This document shows positions 47,301 through 55,848 of a DNA stretch of 64,000 bases, piece after piece (position 1 is the first letter of the stretch; the number at the start of each line of letters is the position of its first letter). The stretch is from assembly GCA_905221605.1 (NCBI GenBank), contig CAJNDS010000902.1, forward strand, positions 32,501 through 96,500, in the 5' to 3' direction. The position numbers were made by a program, and so were the translations under genes. The notes beneath the pieces are model-generated. The model was given only the letters and a program-made list of their open reading frames with translations, was not told where the DNA came from and ran no database searches. This stretch comes from Symbiodinium natans. Lineage: Eukaryota > Sar > Dinophyceae > Suessiales > Symbiodiniaceae.

Positions 47301-47633
47301 TGAGGCTTTGGGGCCCCTAAAGCCACTGCCCCCAAATCGTTAAACCCTAAACCCTAAACCCCACCTGGTCTCAGGGGCCAAGGCGCTGATGAGCAGGTAG
47401 ACGAAGGCATAGAGCCAGAAGAGCACCACGTACAGAATCAGGAAGAAGAGCCTAGACCCAGGAGTAACCTAGGAATAAAACAAGGGTAGCCATTTTTAAG
47501 GGAAAATAAGGCAACCCTAAACCCTAAACCCGTAAACCGCTAAACCCCCAAACCCTAAACCCTAAACCTTAACCCCGGATCCTAGGAGCAGCTGCACGGA
47601 GATCTTGGCATCCAGGAAGGTATGGTACATGTC
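38391..47633 (-). CDS. Inward-rectifier potassium channel (Kir), core exons
   Basis: Exons in order: 47633-47593 (DMYHTFLDAKISV), 47451-47365 (TM1, LFFLILYVVLFWLYAF), 41995-41911 (pore, SLETMLTIGYG then GCWQGPF), 41587-41522 (TM2, NLIISALLIGVIFQ), 41069-41009 (GIARPQSRACTILCSDKAII), 40880-40767 (YYFMFRVCDLRS, LVEPHIRCYC), 40392-40350 (FETTQMRLLQPDDE), 39531-39502 (LGATLLLSMP), 38484-38391 (SIVVHRIDAWSPLAP). These follow the Kir family order: slide helix, M1, P-loop with TIGYG selectivity filter, M2, then cytoplasmic immunoglobulin-like domain. From the pore exon onward all phases join exactly. Donors GC and GT are mixed (GC after DAKISV-CA, GPF, IFQ, DIR-G and DDE-GA; GT after AII-C and SM-CC). 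All acceptors are AG|G. The link from TM1 to the pore needs at least one more exon (candidate at 47201-47082). The end of the 38484 exon is uncertain. Expected role: K+ conductance at a membrane. Confidence 0.93.
38805..38870. repeat. CCCCTACAA nonamer tandem repeat
   Basis: Seven nearly identical nine-base units. Confidence 0.9.
41093..41318. mobile_element. MITE family 5 copy plus extra end, inside a Kir intron
   Basis: A solo end (GTGTCCGAAATTAGGGGGTA) at about 41097-41128 is separated by telomere-like repeats from a second, nearly complete copy at about 41204-41318 that ends TTATTTTCGTAAACC. Confidence 0.68.
41784..41895. mobile_element. MITE family 8 next to the Kir pore exon
   Basis: TCATGGATTTCCCTACTACC at the left and its inverted version TAGGGAAACCCATGA at the right. 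It ends 16 bases from the pore exon and forms a third of that intron. A related degraded copy lies at about 56707-56815. Confidence 0.7.
42320..42545. repeat. 57-bp minisatellite, open in all frames
   Basis: Units of 57 bases beginning GTGCGAATGGCCAGAGC, about three full and one partial. Because 57 is a multiple of three, long open frames appear on both strands; the plus-strand reading gives a 19-residue repeat (CEWPERPC, CKWPEHPC, CEWPEHAC). Coding status is unproven. Confidence 0.85.
44216..44456. repeat. TTTAGGG array, degenerate
   Basis: About 30 units with scattered variants. Confidence 0.9.
45236..45312. repeat. CTACGTCT tandem repeat
   Basis: Eight or so eight-base units, downstream of the 372-codon ORF. 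Confidence 0.88.
45396..46514 (-). CDS. Uncharacterised multipass membrane protein in a Kir intron
   Basis: A 372-codon frame on one contiguous exon, by far the longest in the window, ending in a TGA at 45398-45396. The N-terminal ~150 residues are cysteine-rich (CRVC, CGTC, CCLT, CVADNNC). Six hydrophobic stretches follow: around EIWVLSVIILLVSWFYTFLF, CFLCFLTPLLVFLCVGLLEF, LGWLSLACLLLGSAGLFLIA, IPILSFLWVCFM, VPCILISFIDVNVF and LNLSSSFLALLLYLYTL. The last pair (aQDvPcilIsfi... then LnLssSf-all-L) resembles a pattern seen in many protist membrane proteins near XK-related sequences, but I do not assign a family. It lies within the >5 kb intron between Kir TM1/loop and pore exons, on the same strand. 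A family-3 MITE (46532-46645) abuts its 5' end. The true start may be an internal Met or an upstream exon. Confidence 0.7.
   Translation of the reverse strand: MFRVLRGKTCGPAWGDLRPGFVSTISSLQSRCRVCPKFGFALRCFLAHNPEIPRQKLNITTGDLTLRNCPFMMFHSRTELFTSCGTCTEGLAVATCAAQEKHSSQVPFRHAAQIMGCCLTNHEPPKCVADNNCFRGWLAFDRCVELLDILSTWAYCRAAYQRMVDDNVGEPKGEIWVLSVIILLVSWFYTFLFHAFFLCKKSRLCQASACFLCFLTPLLVFLCVGLLEFTPATYATLGWLSLACLLLGSAGLFLIATTGTRMHGEVRDSAGLDIPILSFLWVCFMHTPKLKGATEFRGKNAYSEMLRMAQDVPCILISFIDVNVFGFSWYAVLNLSSSFLALLLYLYTLVEKWVPPPLGHRQIKFFGAVLPS
46532..46645. mobile_element. MITE family 3 at the 5' edge of the 372-codon ORF
   Basis: TACTTGAAGGTTCGTGG ... CCTGAACCTTCAAGTA. Begins 18 bases upstream of the ORF's first Met codon and could contribute promoter or 5' leader sequence. 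Confidence 0.75.
47082..47201 (-). CDS. Candidate Kir exon between TM1 and pore
   Basis: Acceptor CTCAG|G at 47202 joins in phase with the TM1 exon (AG + G) and opens a frame containing NGTWCLVCPNL. Kir channels have a short extracellular loop before the P-loop, often with a W-C pair, so the position fits. The donor is uncertain: CCAAG|GA at 47082 is assumed, but a textbook GTAAGTG lies nearby in another frame. Confidence 0.4.
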
Positions 47634-47695
47634 CTCAGAGGCAGGCGCAGCTTTATGCGCTCACAAAAAAGTGTGAAGAGGCCCTGGGCCTCGAT

Positions 47696-47915
47696 GGTTT
47701 AGGGTTTAGGGTTTTAGGGTTTTAGGGTTTTAGAGTTTTAGGGTTTTAGGGTTTTAGGGTTTTAGGGTTTTAGGGTTTTAGGGTTTTAGGGTTTTAGGGT
47801 TTTAGGGTTTTAGTGCTTTAGGGTTTTAGGGTTTTAGGGTTTTAGGGTTTTAGGGTTTTAGGGTTTAGGGTTTTAGGGTTTTAGGGTTTTAGGGTAGGGT
47901 TTTAGGGTTGTGGTG
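47696..47915. repeat. TTTTAGGG octamer array upstream of a Kir exon
   Basis: About 25 octamers, as in 17765-18105, with rare single-base changes. Confidence 0.93.
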
Positions 47916-48312
47916 TTAGGGTTCATCTTGGGCAGGAAGTAGCTTCCATGAACCACTGCCTGAAACCATGAGCCGGAAACTCTTTGCAAATGTACCACAA
48001 GGCCCAAGCACAAAAAAATGGAGCTCAGGCATTGGCCCTCACGAAATTTTAATCCTAGCGGGCTCAGTCAGTGGCCATCTGTTCTGAATAAGCAGATCAG
48101 TCTTACGAGCATCGCCTGCCTCTTTGAGAGAAGCCGTAATACCAAGTACGCTACACCAGCTCCGCTCTCACAACCCCGATCTCTTTCGGGCCTGCGAACC
48201 CCACCCGGAAGCCAGAATCTACCTTTAAGGCAAGATGTCGCGTCACATGGCCCAAACACTCTCCCTCAAAGCAGGTCACGCTATCCTCAAGGCCGCCACA
48301 CGTCCTAAACCC

Positions 48313-48485
48313 CAAGCCCTAAACCCTAAACCCTAACCCTAAACCCTAAACCCTAAACCCTAAACCCTAAACCCTAAACCCTAAACCTGAAACCCTAAAC
48401 CCTAAACCCTAAACCCTAAACCCTAAACCCTAAACCCTAAACCCTAAACCCTAAACCCCAAACCCTAAACCCTAAACCCTAAGCC
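48313..48485. repeat. CCCTAAA array
   Basis: About 24 heptamers. Confidence 0.94.
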
Positions 48486-48548
48486 CCACATCACGGGCAT
48501 CAGCCCCGAACTTTTCGTGCCGGGTGCCTCCACAAGCAGCGAGCTCAC

Positions 48549-48583
48549 CTGCTCCGCCGTGTTCTTCTCATTCTCCGCCTTTC
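48549..48583 (-). CDS. Candidate coiled-coil exon (KAENEKNTAEQ)
   Basis: AG|G acceptor (48584, or 48579 for a shorter version) and a strong CAG|GTGAGC donor. The short version is 30 bases, phase 0. It lies between the candidate and confirmed N-terminal Kir exons, so it could be an alternative exon or belong to another transcript. Confidence 0.35.
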
Positions 48584-48715
48584 CTCAGAGAAAACGACAC
48601 CCATGAGAAGGGTTTAGGGTTTAGGGTTTAGGGTTTCGGGTTTCGGGTTTCGGGTTTAAGGTTTCGGGTTTCGGGTTTAGGGTTTAGGGTTTAGGGCTTA
48701 GGGTTTATGGGGGTC

Positions 48716-48878
48716 GGAATAATTGCTAATACTATTCCCTTTCTTAATTATACCATAGTATCCCCAAAACCCTAGTCCAATCATTTACTACAACATTATT
48801 CCCTTACCGTCCCTTTATGATTATACTATAATAACCCCCCCAAAAAAACTCTATTCTACTTATTCAGGGGCCCCCTAT
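48716..48878. mobile_element. MITE family 4, composite
   Basis: TATGGGGGTCGGAATAATTG to AGGGGCCCCCTAT. It is longer than other copies because the CATTATTCCCTTACCGTCCC segment appears in addition to a first half, suggesting nesting. Confidence 0.65.
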
Positions 48879-48939
48879 GTTGTTCACAGCCAGGGGGGTA
48901 CCTGATTGGGGTTCCTTTTTATAGGGAAAGGGATTTAAG

Positions 48940-49041
48940 TTGGGGTGTCCCCCCTTAAACTAACAGCTCCTTAATAGGGACTAGAATCAGGGGTACTATA
49001 ATCCCTATTACGGACTGTTCGCATAAGGGGGAACATCCTAA
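48940..49041. mobile_element. MITE family 1
   Basis: Flanks GATTTAAG and GATTTAAA give an 8-bp duplication with one mismatch. Confidence 0.87.
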
Positions 49042-49070
49042 GATTTAAAGTTTGGCCCCAAGCCCCACAC

Positions 49071-49125
49071 GTCGCCGAAACTTGTATCGAAGGCGCGACC
49101 GAAGGTGCGGGACATGATGTTGTGC
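49071..49125 (-). CDS. Candidate N-terminal Kir exon
   Basis: AG|G acceptor and GT donor enclose 55 bases reading HNIMSRTFGRAFDTSFGD, ending in phase 0 as needed for the DMYHTF exon at 47633. Upstream Kir sequence is variable between families, so this rests on phase, splice signals and position only. Confidence 0.38.
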
Positions 49126-49559
49126 CTTGGCCCAGTGTGGATTCTAGGGCTGAGCCCTGAACCCTAAACCCTGAACCCTAAACCCTAAACCCTAAACCCC
49201 CGTCCCTTAAGGACCCTATAAGTGGACGTTGACGAACGCTTTTAGCCGCCATCTCTGCGACATGCACGTCCCAGGGAATGGCACGTGGACGGGCTCCTCA
49301 TCTAAGTCATCACTTTTGCGAACTAAGCTGATGAATTATACCACTACTGTTTTCTGTGGCCAATATGTTTGCTACCCACTTAATTGAACCCTAAACCCTA
49401 AACCCTAAACCCTAAAGCTTTTCTGAGCCTGCCATGGGCCCGAAATGTAAGGCCGAGTCGCAGTGACCAGTGCCCCCGCGATTGACCAAACGCACCCCGC
49501 CGATCCTGAACGTTCGAAAGGGCTTTGGGGCTCGGATTTGTGAATTTTGGGGCTATAGG

Positions 49560-49662
49560 TTGGGATGTTCTCCCTTCTACTAACGGTCCTTCATAGGGAT
49601 TACAGCACCCCCTCTTATAGTCCCTATCAAGGAGCTGTTAGTGTAACCGGGGAACATCCCAA
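49560..49662. mobile_element. MITE family 1
   Basis: Flanks GCTATAGG and GCTATTGG give an 8-bp duplication with one mismatch. Confidence 0.87.
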
Positions 49663-49813
49663 GCTATTGGCAGGACAATGACCGCCCTGATGCTGGGTAA
49701 CTGGAAGCGCGTGTCGAATGATGCACCTAACTGCAACTGTCTGCCTACGGTGATTCCAGAAGTCCTCAAGGGAATGGCTGTATCAAAAACGAGGCTTTTC
49801 GAAGTCCACCCTA

Positions 49814-49911
49814 CTATAGGGGTCGGAATAAATACTGATAGGATTCCCTTCTGGTCTCTATGTGGTTCTACTACAAAAACCCCAGAACCCTATTCTAATT
49901 ACTAAGGCCTA
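49814..49911. mobile_element. MITE family 4
   Basis: CTATAGGGGTCGGAATAAAT ... CTATTCTAATTACTAAGGCC. It lies 150 bases from a family 1 element. Confidence 0.72.
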
Positions 49912-50832
49912 AATTACAACCAACTTGCCACAAGCTTGGAGTTGGGTGTAGTGGCTTCGCTTTGTTTCACCCTGAATGCAGCACGTGGTCTGCAATGGTC
50001 TGGGGCAGTTCCTTGAGCCCTCCACCCTCAGAACCCTCATTCCAAAAATTTTTTAGCCCTAAGAGAACGCCAGAGCCCCCCCCCCCAACAAAAACATTAA
50101 AATGAAATTCGAAAATAACAAAATACAAAAAAACACCACACGAAGCCTAAGGAACATCGTAAATCTCCCAGGAACCTTAAACTGCGAAAACCCTCAACCC
50201 CCCCCCCCCCGAAAAAAAAAAATGAAACAGCCTAAACCCGAAGAACCCCGAAGAATCCTACATCTGTAAAAAGAAAAACCTATCATGGCCCAAGGACGAG
50301 CAGTCTGAAGTTGGGAACCAAGTCATCGCGCATGGAATTCGTCATGGATCCCTCAACTCAGGGAATCTTCGGGGGGGAGGGGGGTTTAGGGCTTTGGTGT
50401 TTTTGGAGTTTTGTTTTTCTTGGGGTTTGGGGATGAAGGGCCTTAAGGTTTTGGGGGGTAGCTTTGAGGTCAAGATGGCTTGGGGCTTGGGACGGGCTTT
50501 CAGGACTTTGGGGGTCCACTGGTTAGGGGGTAGAGGTTAGGGGGGAGCGGGGGGGGGGGGGGGGGGGGGGGGGGGTTTGGGGGGGTTTGGGGGGGTTTAG
50601 GGCGGGGTTAAGGGGGGGGTTAGGGGCGTTTAGAGGGGGTTTAGAGGGGGTTTAGAGGGGTTTAAGGTCTGTCAGTTTTCTCCGGAAGTCACCCTGAGAC
50701 CCCCGAAACCATGAAAGCCTTTCAAGCCTCAAGCCTGAACGAAGACTCTCACCCTCAGATGCACCGGAGCATCGCCAGCTTGAGGCACATGCTCATCTTA
50801 CACGTGTACATGATGCTGTCATTTAGGCGTCG

Positions 50833-51050
50833 AAACCCTAAACCCTAAACCCTAGACCCTAGACCCTAGACCCTAAACCCTAAACCCTAAACCCTAAACC
50901 CTAAACCCTAAACCCTAAACCCTAAACCCTAAGCCCTAAACCCTGAACCCTAAACCCTAAACCCTGAGCCCCTAAGCCCTAAACCCTAAACCCTAAACCC
51001 TAAACCCCTAAACCCTAAACCCTAAACCCTAAACCCTAAACCCTAAACCG
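50833..51050. repeat. CCCTAAA array
   Basis: About 30 heptamers with clustered CCCTAGA variants near the left edge. Confidence 0.94.
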
Positions 51051-51140
51051 GAATGAACTCTTGAATTCCTCCCAAGGCGCCATGCGAGGAGCCGAGCTTG
51101 GTGCAGACGCAGATGGCAGTGGCGAAAACAACATGGCGGC

Positions 51141-51167
51141 CTTGCTCTTGGCCATCTCCTTGATGTC
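51141..51167 (-). CDS. Candidate mini-exon (DIKEMAKSK)
   Basis: GCAAG|G acceptor and AAG|GCCGCC donor, 27 bases, phase 0. The donor context matches exons at 4146 and 1207. The frame stays open on both sides, so the exon may be longer (51060-51190). Confidence 0.33.
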
Positions 51168-51412
51168 CTTGCGGGTTTCGGCCGGGTAGGCTTTTTAGGG
51201 TTTAGGGTTTAGGGGTTTAAGGTTTAGGGGTTTAGGGGTTTAGGGTTTAGGGTTTAGGGTTTTAGGGTTTAGGGGTTTAGGGGTTAGGGGTTAGGGTTTA
51301 GGGTTTAGGGTTTAGGGTTTTAACACACGAGCTCACCGCTCCGAGAGTTCTACAAGCAAACGAAAGGGTGGAGTTCTACAAGCAAGCGAAGGGTGGATAG
51401 AAGCCCCTGACC

Positions 51413-51438
51413 CTACTATTTGCTTAAGAACCCCAAAA

Positions 51439-51487
<49 letters not shown>

Positions 51488-51577
51488 AATAGTAATAATA
51501 ATAATAAATAGTCCCTATATTGCCCTTAATACGGGATAACATTATTGATTTTTTCGGGGTTCTTAAGCAACTAGTAG
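51413..51577. mobile_element. MITE family 7 with AAT microsatellite
   Basis: CTACTATTTGCTTAAGAACC ... GGTTCTTAAGCAACTAGTAG. The interior contains about 16 AAT units. Confidence 0.82.
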
Positions 51578-51628
51578 GAACAGCCAGCTCCCCGCCTGCC
51601 GCATGGTGGCGTCTGCACACCTAAACCC

Positions 51629-51775
51629 TACTTGGAGGTTCATGGTACTTCTTAATCAATGATAACTGTAATTGCTTATCACCACTTCTAAGCCCCACAA
51701 GTGCCCTAAGATGGCTATAAGTACAGTTTTAAGTACAGTTGTAACTGGTTAATGAGTGCCATGAACCTCCAAGTA
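51629..51775. mobile_element. MITE family 3
   Basis: TACTTGGAGGTTCATGGTAC ... GCCATGAACCTCCAAGTA, near-perfect terminal inverted repeats. Confidence 0.82.
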
Positions 51776-52366
51776 TAGACATTTCCACACACACACACAC
51801 ACCCGAAACATCCATTCGGCTTGCACTAGATACACCAAACCCCCAAAAACCCAAAAAAAAACCTAAACCCCTAAATTAAACCCCCAGACCCCAAACTCAA
51901 AAAAAAACATCCTTCTTGGCGACGGCAGTGCGAGTCTGGCTGATCTTCCTCACCTGCAGTGACCCAGGGGCTTAGGCACGGGGACTAGCAAACCTGTCTT
52001 GAGTGCCCTAAACCCTAAACCCTAAACCCTAAACCCTAAATCCTAAATCCTAAACCCTAAACCTGCACGCCTTTTGTAGTCGAGGTGTGGAAGGCCTGGT
52101 GGACCTTGAGGGTTCCTTAAGTTTAGGGGTACAGGGAGGGAGCCCGAGAAGGGACCCTGAATCTTATTCCCCAAAATAACCCCTCAAGAGACCTTACATA
52201 CTCCCGATATTCCGAAGTACCCCCCAAAAATAATCCTGAGGTCCCTTGTAAGGGTCGCTCCTTTAGTCCCTTGCGGAACCTGCAGGGAGAGTTCGACAGG
52301 TATGCAGACATCAATGGGGCCCGCCCTGAAGCCGAGCATCTGCCAATTAGGGAATAGTCCTTCACT

Positions 52367-52514
52367 TATAGGGTTCTTAAGGGAGGGGGGTTCAAGCGGG
52401 GTATGTTACCCAAATTTCCCTAATACTCCCTACTACTCCCTAAGGCTCCCTAAGCTTCCCTAAGGTTCCCTAGGTACCTACCCCCCATGAACTGCCCCCC
52501 CTTAAGAACCCTAT
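52367..52514. mobile_element. MITE family 9 with 7-bp TSD
   Basis: TATAGGGTTCTTAAGGG ... CCCTTAAGAACCCTATA inverted ends, flanked by CTTCACT on both sides. Interior TCCCTAAGG repeats resemble 5865-5940, a probable fragment. Confidence 0.8.
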
Positions 52515-52519
52515 ACTTC

Positions 52520-54200
52520 ACTTGCAACAGAGATCCTAATGCCGATCCAGGGAGCACTCCCTAATTCAGGGGATATTGGGGGGTCTTTAAAAACCCACCT
52601 GAAAAGGATCATAGCCCGAAACGCTTGCTTTCGAAACTGATTGCCCAGCGGCCACGGACTTGAATCGAGCCCTCCGCTTCTGCATCGGAGGGTCGTCCGA
52701 AGACTCCTGCTCACAGAGCTTCTCAAAAAGCCAACAGGGCACCCAAAAAACCAAAACCTAACTTGCCCAATCAAAGCTGGGGTAAGAGTGCTGTTTTTTG
52801 TTGCAGGTGTGGGGCACGCTTTCTTGGTTTTGCTGCGGGTGTGTTTGTTTTGTTTTTGCTGCGGGTGTGGGGCTATTTTCTCTAAATTTTAGTATCGACG
52901 TCCTCCATAGTTTAACGGACAACATTTATATCTTCAGTATTAAAAGAAGAAAACATCGGTTTTTTCAAGCTTTTCTTCGAACCTTTCTTACTTGGGGCTT
53001 AGGGGTTGAGGGTTTGGGGGTTCAAGGTTTTGGGTTCAGGGTTTAGGGACCTGTGGCCAATAGGCCTGAACCCTAAACCCCAAACCTTCAAACCCCAAAG
53101 CCTCAAAACCCCGAGCTCGCTAGGCCGCCACCCTGTGGAGCCCGAGACCCTAACCGTTTTCTCTTACCAACCCTAAACCCTAAACCCTAAACCCTAAATC
53201 CCAAACCCTAAGCCCTTTTCCCTTAGCAACCCTCTGCCCTGCACAGTTGTCAATGGTACGAAGTCGTGTTCCCCCTAAACCCTAAACCCTAAACCCCAAA
53301 CCCTAAACCCTAAACCCTAAACCCCAAGGTTTGCCCATTAAACAATTAAGATGCAGAGGTTTTCATGCGAAAAAGCCAGGATTGGAGGTTTCTTCCTGCG
53401 AAAACGTGGAGGACGTTAGTGGTCTTCCACTTGGCATACAGAATAGATAGACGTGCCTGCAAAAAATTTTGAAGATCTGAAGATTTCCGAAAAAAAGAAA
53501 GTAGAGAAATACAATTTTCCTTGTTTCCTACAAAAAACTTTGAAGACGTGAAGAGCAGCATCTCCGATAGACAACTAGAGAAATCGAGACTTTCATTTCA
53601 AAATACAGAGGATACCGAGGATATTGAGGTGCTCCTACTAAAGTGTTGAAGAAGCCGATGTTTCCTCTGCGGTACAGGGGCCTCCCCGCAAACGCTTGGG
53701 GTTTAGGTTCCCTGAACCCTAAACCCTAAACCCTTGAAACCCTCCACCCCTAAACCATGCAAACCCTAAACCCTCAACTCTTCGGCTCAGGTTCAGGGGT
53801 TTTGGGGTCTAGGATTTGCGATGAGCCCCGATGCACTCAACTCCTGCCGCGTAGCGGTGGGCGCAACCTGTGCAGGCAACGAAAAACACAAGCCTGAGGA
53901 GAAAGCCCGAACCCTAAATGCGGGGCTTGAGATTACCTAGGATGGCCCTTCAAACCCTCTGAAAAAAATTCCTAAACATGGTCCTCTTCAACCCAATAAG
54001 GGAAAATATAAAATATCCCAAGGGCCTACCTAGTTACATCTCATCGCACGTGCTTCAATGTTCCAACAGATGGCCCTCTGTCAAAGACCACTCCTACTTG
54101 CATACGAACCACAGAAAAACAAACGACAGCAATCCCTACATCACCCTCAAACGGAAGAATATTGTTCATTCTTGGGCGGAGTTCTTAAGCACATAGCAGA
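52520..54200. other. No supported gene
   Basis: Contains low-complexity TTTGCTGCGGGTGTG repeats near 52800-52870, short CCCTAAA arrays, an A-rich stretch at 53340-53690 with two imperfect AAAAAATTTTGAAGA units, and one family 2 MITE. Confidence 0.45.
53935..54034. mobile_element. MITE family 2, most complete copy
   Basis: ACCTAGGATGGCCCTTCAAA ... CCAAGGGCCTACCTAG, the best-preserved inverted ends of this family. Confidence 0.75.
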
Positions 54201-54309
54201 TCACCAATCCCTAAACCCTAAACCCTAAACCCTAAACCCTAAACCCTAAACCCACACTCCATGAGCGAAGTGGCAGCCCTGGGGCCCTTGACGCATGAAC
54301 AGGTGTGGC

Positions 54310-54348
54310 CTCCATGTCCCCCTCCTCAACCTTTTCATTGTCATCTTC
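54310..54348 (-). CDS. Candidate acidic exon (EDDNEKVEEGDME)
   Basis: TGAG|G acceptor, GC donor (GAG|GCCACA), 39 bases, phase 0. The frame continues open to about 54256, so a longer exon ending ..LPLRSWSV is possible. Repeat polarity is outward on both sides. Confidence 0.4.
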
Positions 54349-54360
54349 CTCAGCTCATGT

Positions 54361-54500
54361 AGGGTTTAGGGTTTAGGGTTTTGGGTTTAGGGTTTAGGGT
54401 TTAGGGCTTAGGGCTTAGGGCTTAGGGCTTAGGGCTTAGGGCTTAGGGCTTAGGGCTTAGGGCTTAGGGCTTAGGGCTTAGGGCTTAGGGTTTAGGGTAG
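54361..54500. repeat. TTTAGGG array with 12-13 GGGCTTA variants
   Basis: An uninterrupted run of GGGCTTA units is embedded between normal units. The opposite-strand form CCCTAAG is seen as a block at 4022-4086. Confidence 0.93.
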
Positions 54501-55169
54501 AGGTTTTGGGGCTCTTCTAAGCAGCAGTGTCTGAGATCTACGAAGTGATAGTTGGTGCCGGAAGCCTGCAGGCTGTACAAACCAGTACTTCCATTCCCCA
54601 AACACCCTTGTAAGGTGACGAAACGCACCCCTAGTTCCTAAACCAACTTGTGCTTTAATTCCTAAACCCTAAACTCCTTAAACTCTCCCGACACAAGAAG
54701 TTTTTATCCCTTTTTATCCCAATGTCGAACCCAGGCTTGATGTCTTGATTGCTTGCTTACGCAACCCTAAACTCTAAACTGGCGTGGGCTCGGGGCTTCG
54801 GGTCTAAGGGTTTGCGGCCCTGGCAACATCAATCTTCTTTGGGTCACATTGGGCTGCCTCGCGGCCTCCCCATAAGCATGCTCACGGTTTCTAGCGGTGT
54901 TTGGTGTCATGCCTCGAGTCTAAGCTGAAGAGCATTTTGATCAGCGAAGCGAGTACTCGGAGTGTTGATCTGAAAAAGAACTCGCCGGCTTGCGTGGGTC
55001 TTCTGTCTTGTGTCAAAAAGCCAATTATCCCTAAACCCTAAACCCTAAACTTTCAATTTATGGATTCTATGGATTCTATGGATTCTATGGAGCATGCTGG
55101 GCTTGATTGTCGCCTCCCTGGCTGACCAGACTGAGCAACCCTAAACCCTAAACCCTCAGCCCCAGGTAC

Positions 55170-55217
55170 GTCTTGTCCATCCCACTCCTCTGCCCGCTCG
55201 TCTTTCGACAGAAGCGC
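55170..55217 (-). CDS. Candidate mini-exon (ALLSKDERAEEWDGQD)
   Basis: CCAG|G acceptor and GT donor (GAC|GTACCT), 48 bases, phase 0 at both ends. Could join 54310-54348 in frame. Flanks: CCCTAAA left, TTTAGGG-like right. Confidence 0.42.
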
Positions 55218-55383
55218 CTGGCAATGATTCGGGTTTTGGGTTTTAGGGCTTAGGGTTTCGGGTTTAGGGTTTAGGGTTAGGTTTTAGGATTTAGGGTTTA
55301 GGGTTTAGGGTTTAGGGCTTAGGGTTTAGGGTTTAGGGTGTAGGGTGTAGGGTTTGGGGGGTTGGTTGGAGGTTGGCGGTTAG

Positions 55384-55455
55384 CATCGGAAAAAACATTC
55401 CTAAGTATCATCCGCTTACACAATATATGAAATATCCCAAGGACCTGCCTAGTTG
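55384..55455. mobile_element. MITE family 2, left end missing
   Basis: Shares AACATTCCTAAGTAT...AAATATCCCAAGGACC with the copy at 53935. Confidence 0.55.
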
Positions 55456-55808
55456 ATCATGGTACTTGTAATCACCCCGACCGAGCAGAACTTGGGATAG
55501 ACTAGGGTTTACGGTTGCGGGTTTAAAGGTTTAAGGTCTATAGGGCCCTCAGTCAGTCCCTACTTAAAGGGACAGAACCAGGAGAGTTGAAGATATCGAT
55601 ATAGATACCCTACTCAGGAACCTTACAGACATGTACAAATGAACCTTCAAGGACCCTGCCCTGCACTCTCGCTACGGCGGCCACGGAAGCAAATGGTACG
55701 CAGGCAGCCTGAACACTAGACCCGCCTGGGTGACACGACTGGCCCAGCTCCTGCGAGGCAGCGGTCGTAGGCTGTAGGGCTTCTTAGGGTGTCGCACACT
55801 TTGTAATG

Positions 55809-55848
55809 TATGTTTTTTTTTTTCTGGGGCTTCTTAAGCAAATGGTAG
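55809..55848. mobile_element. MITE family 7 right end only
   Basis: GGGGCTTCTTAAGCAAATGGTAG preceded by a T-run; the left end is absent. Confidence 0.55.
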
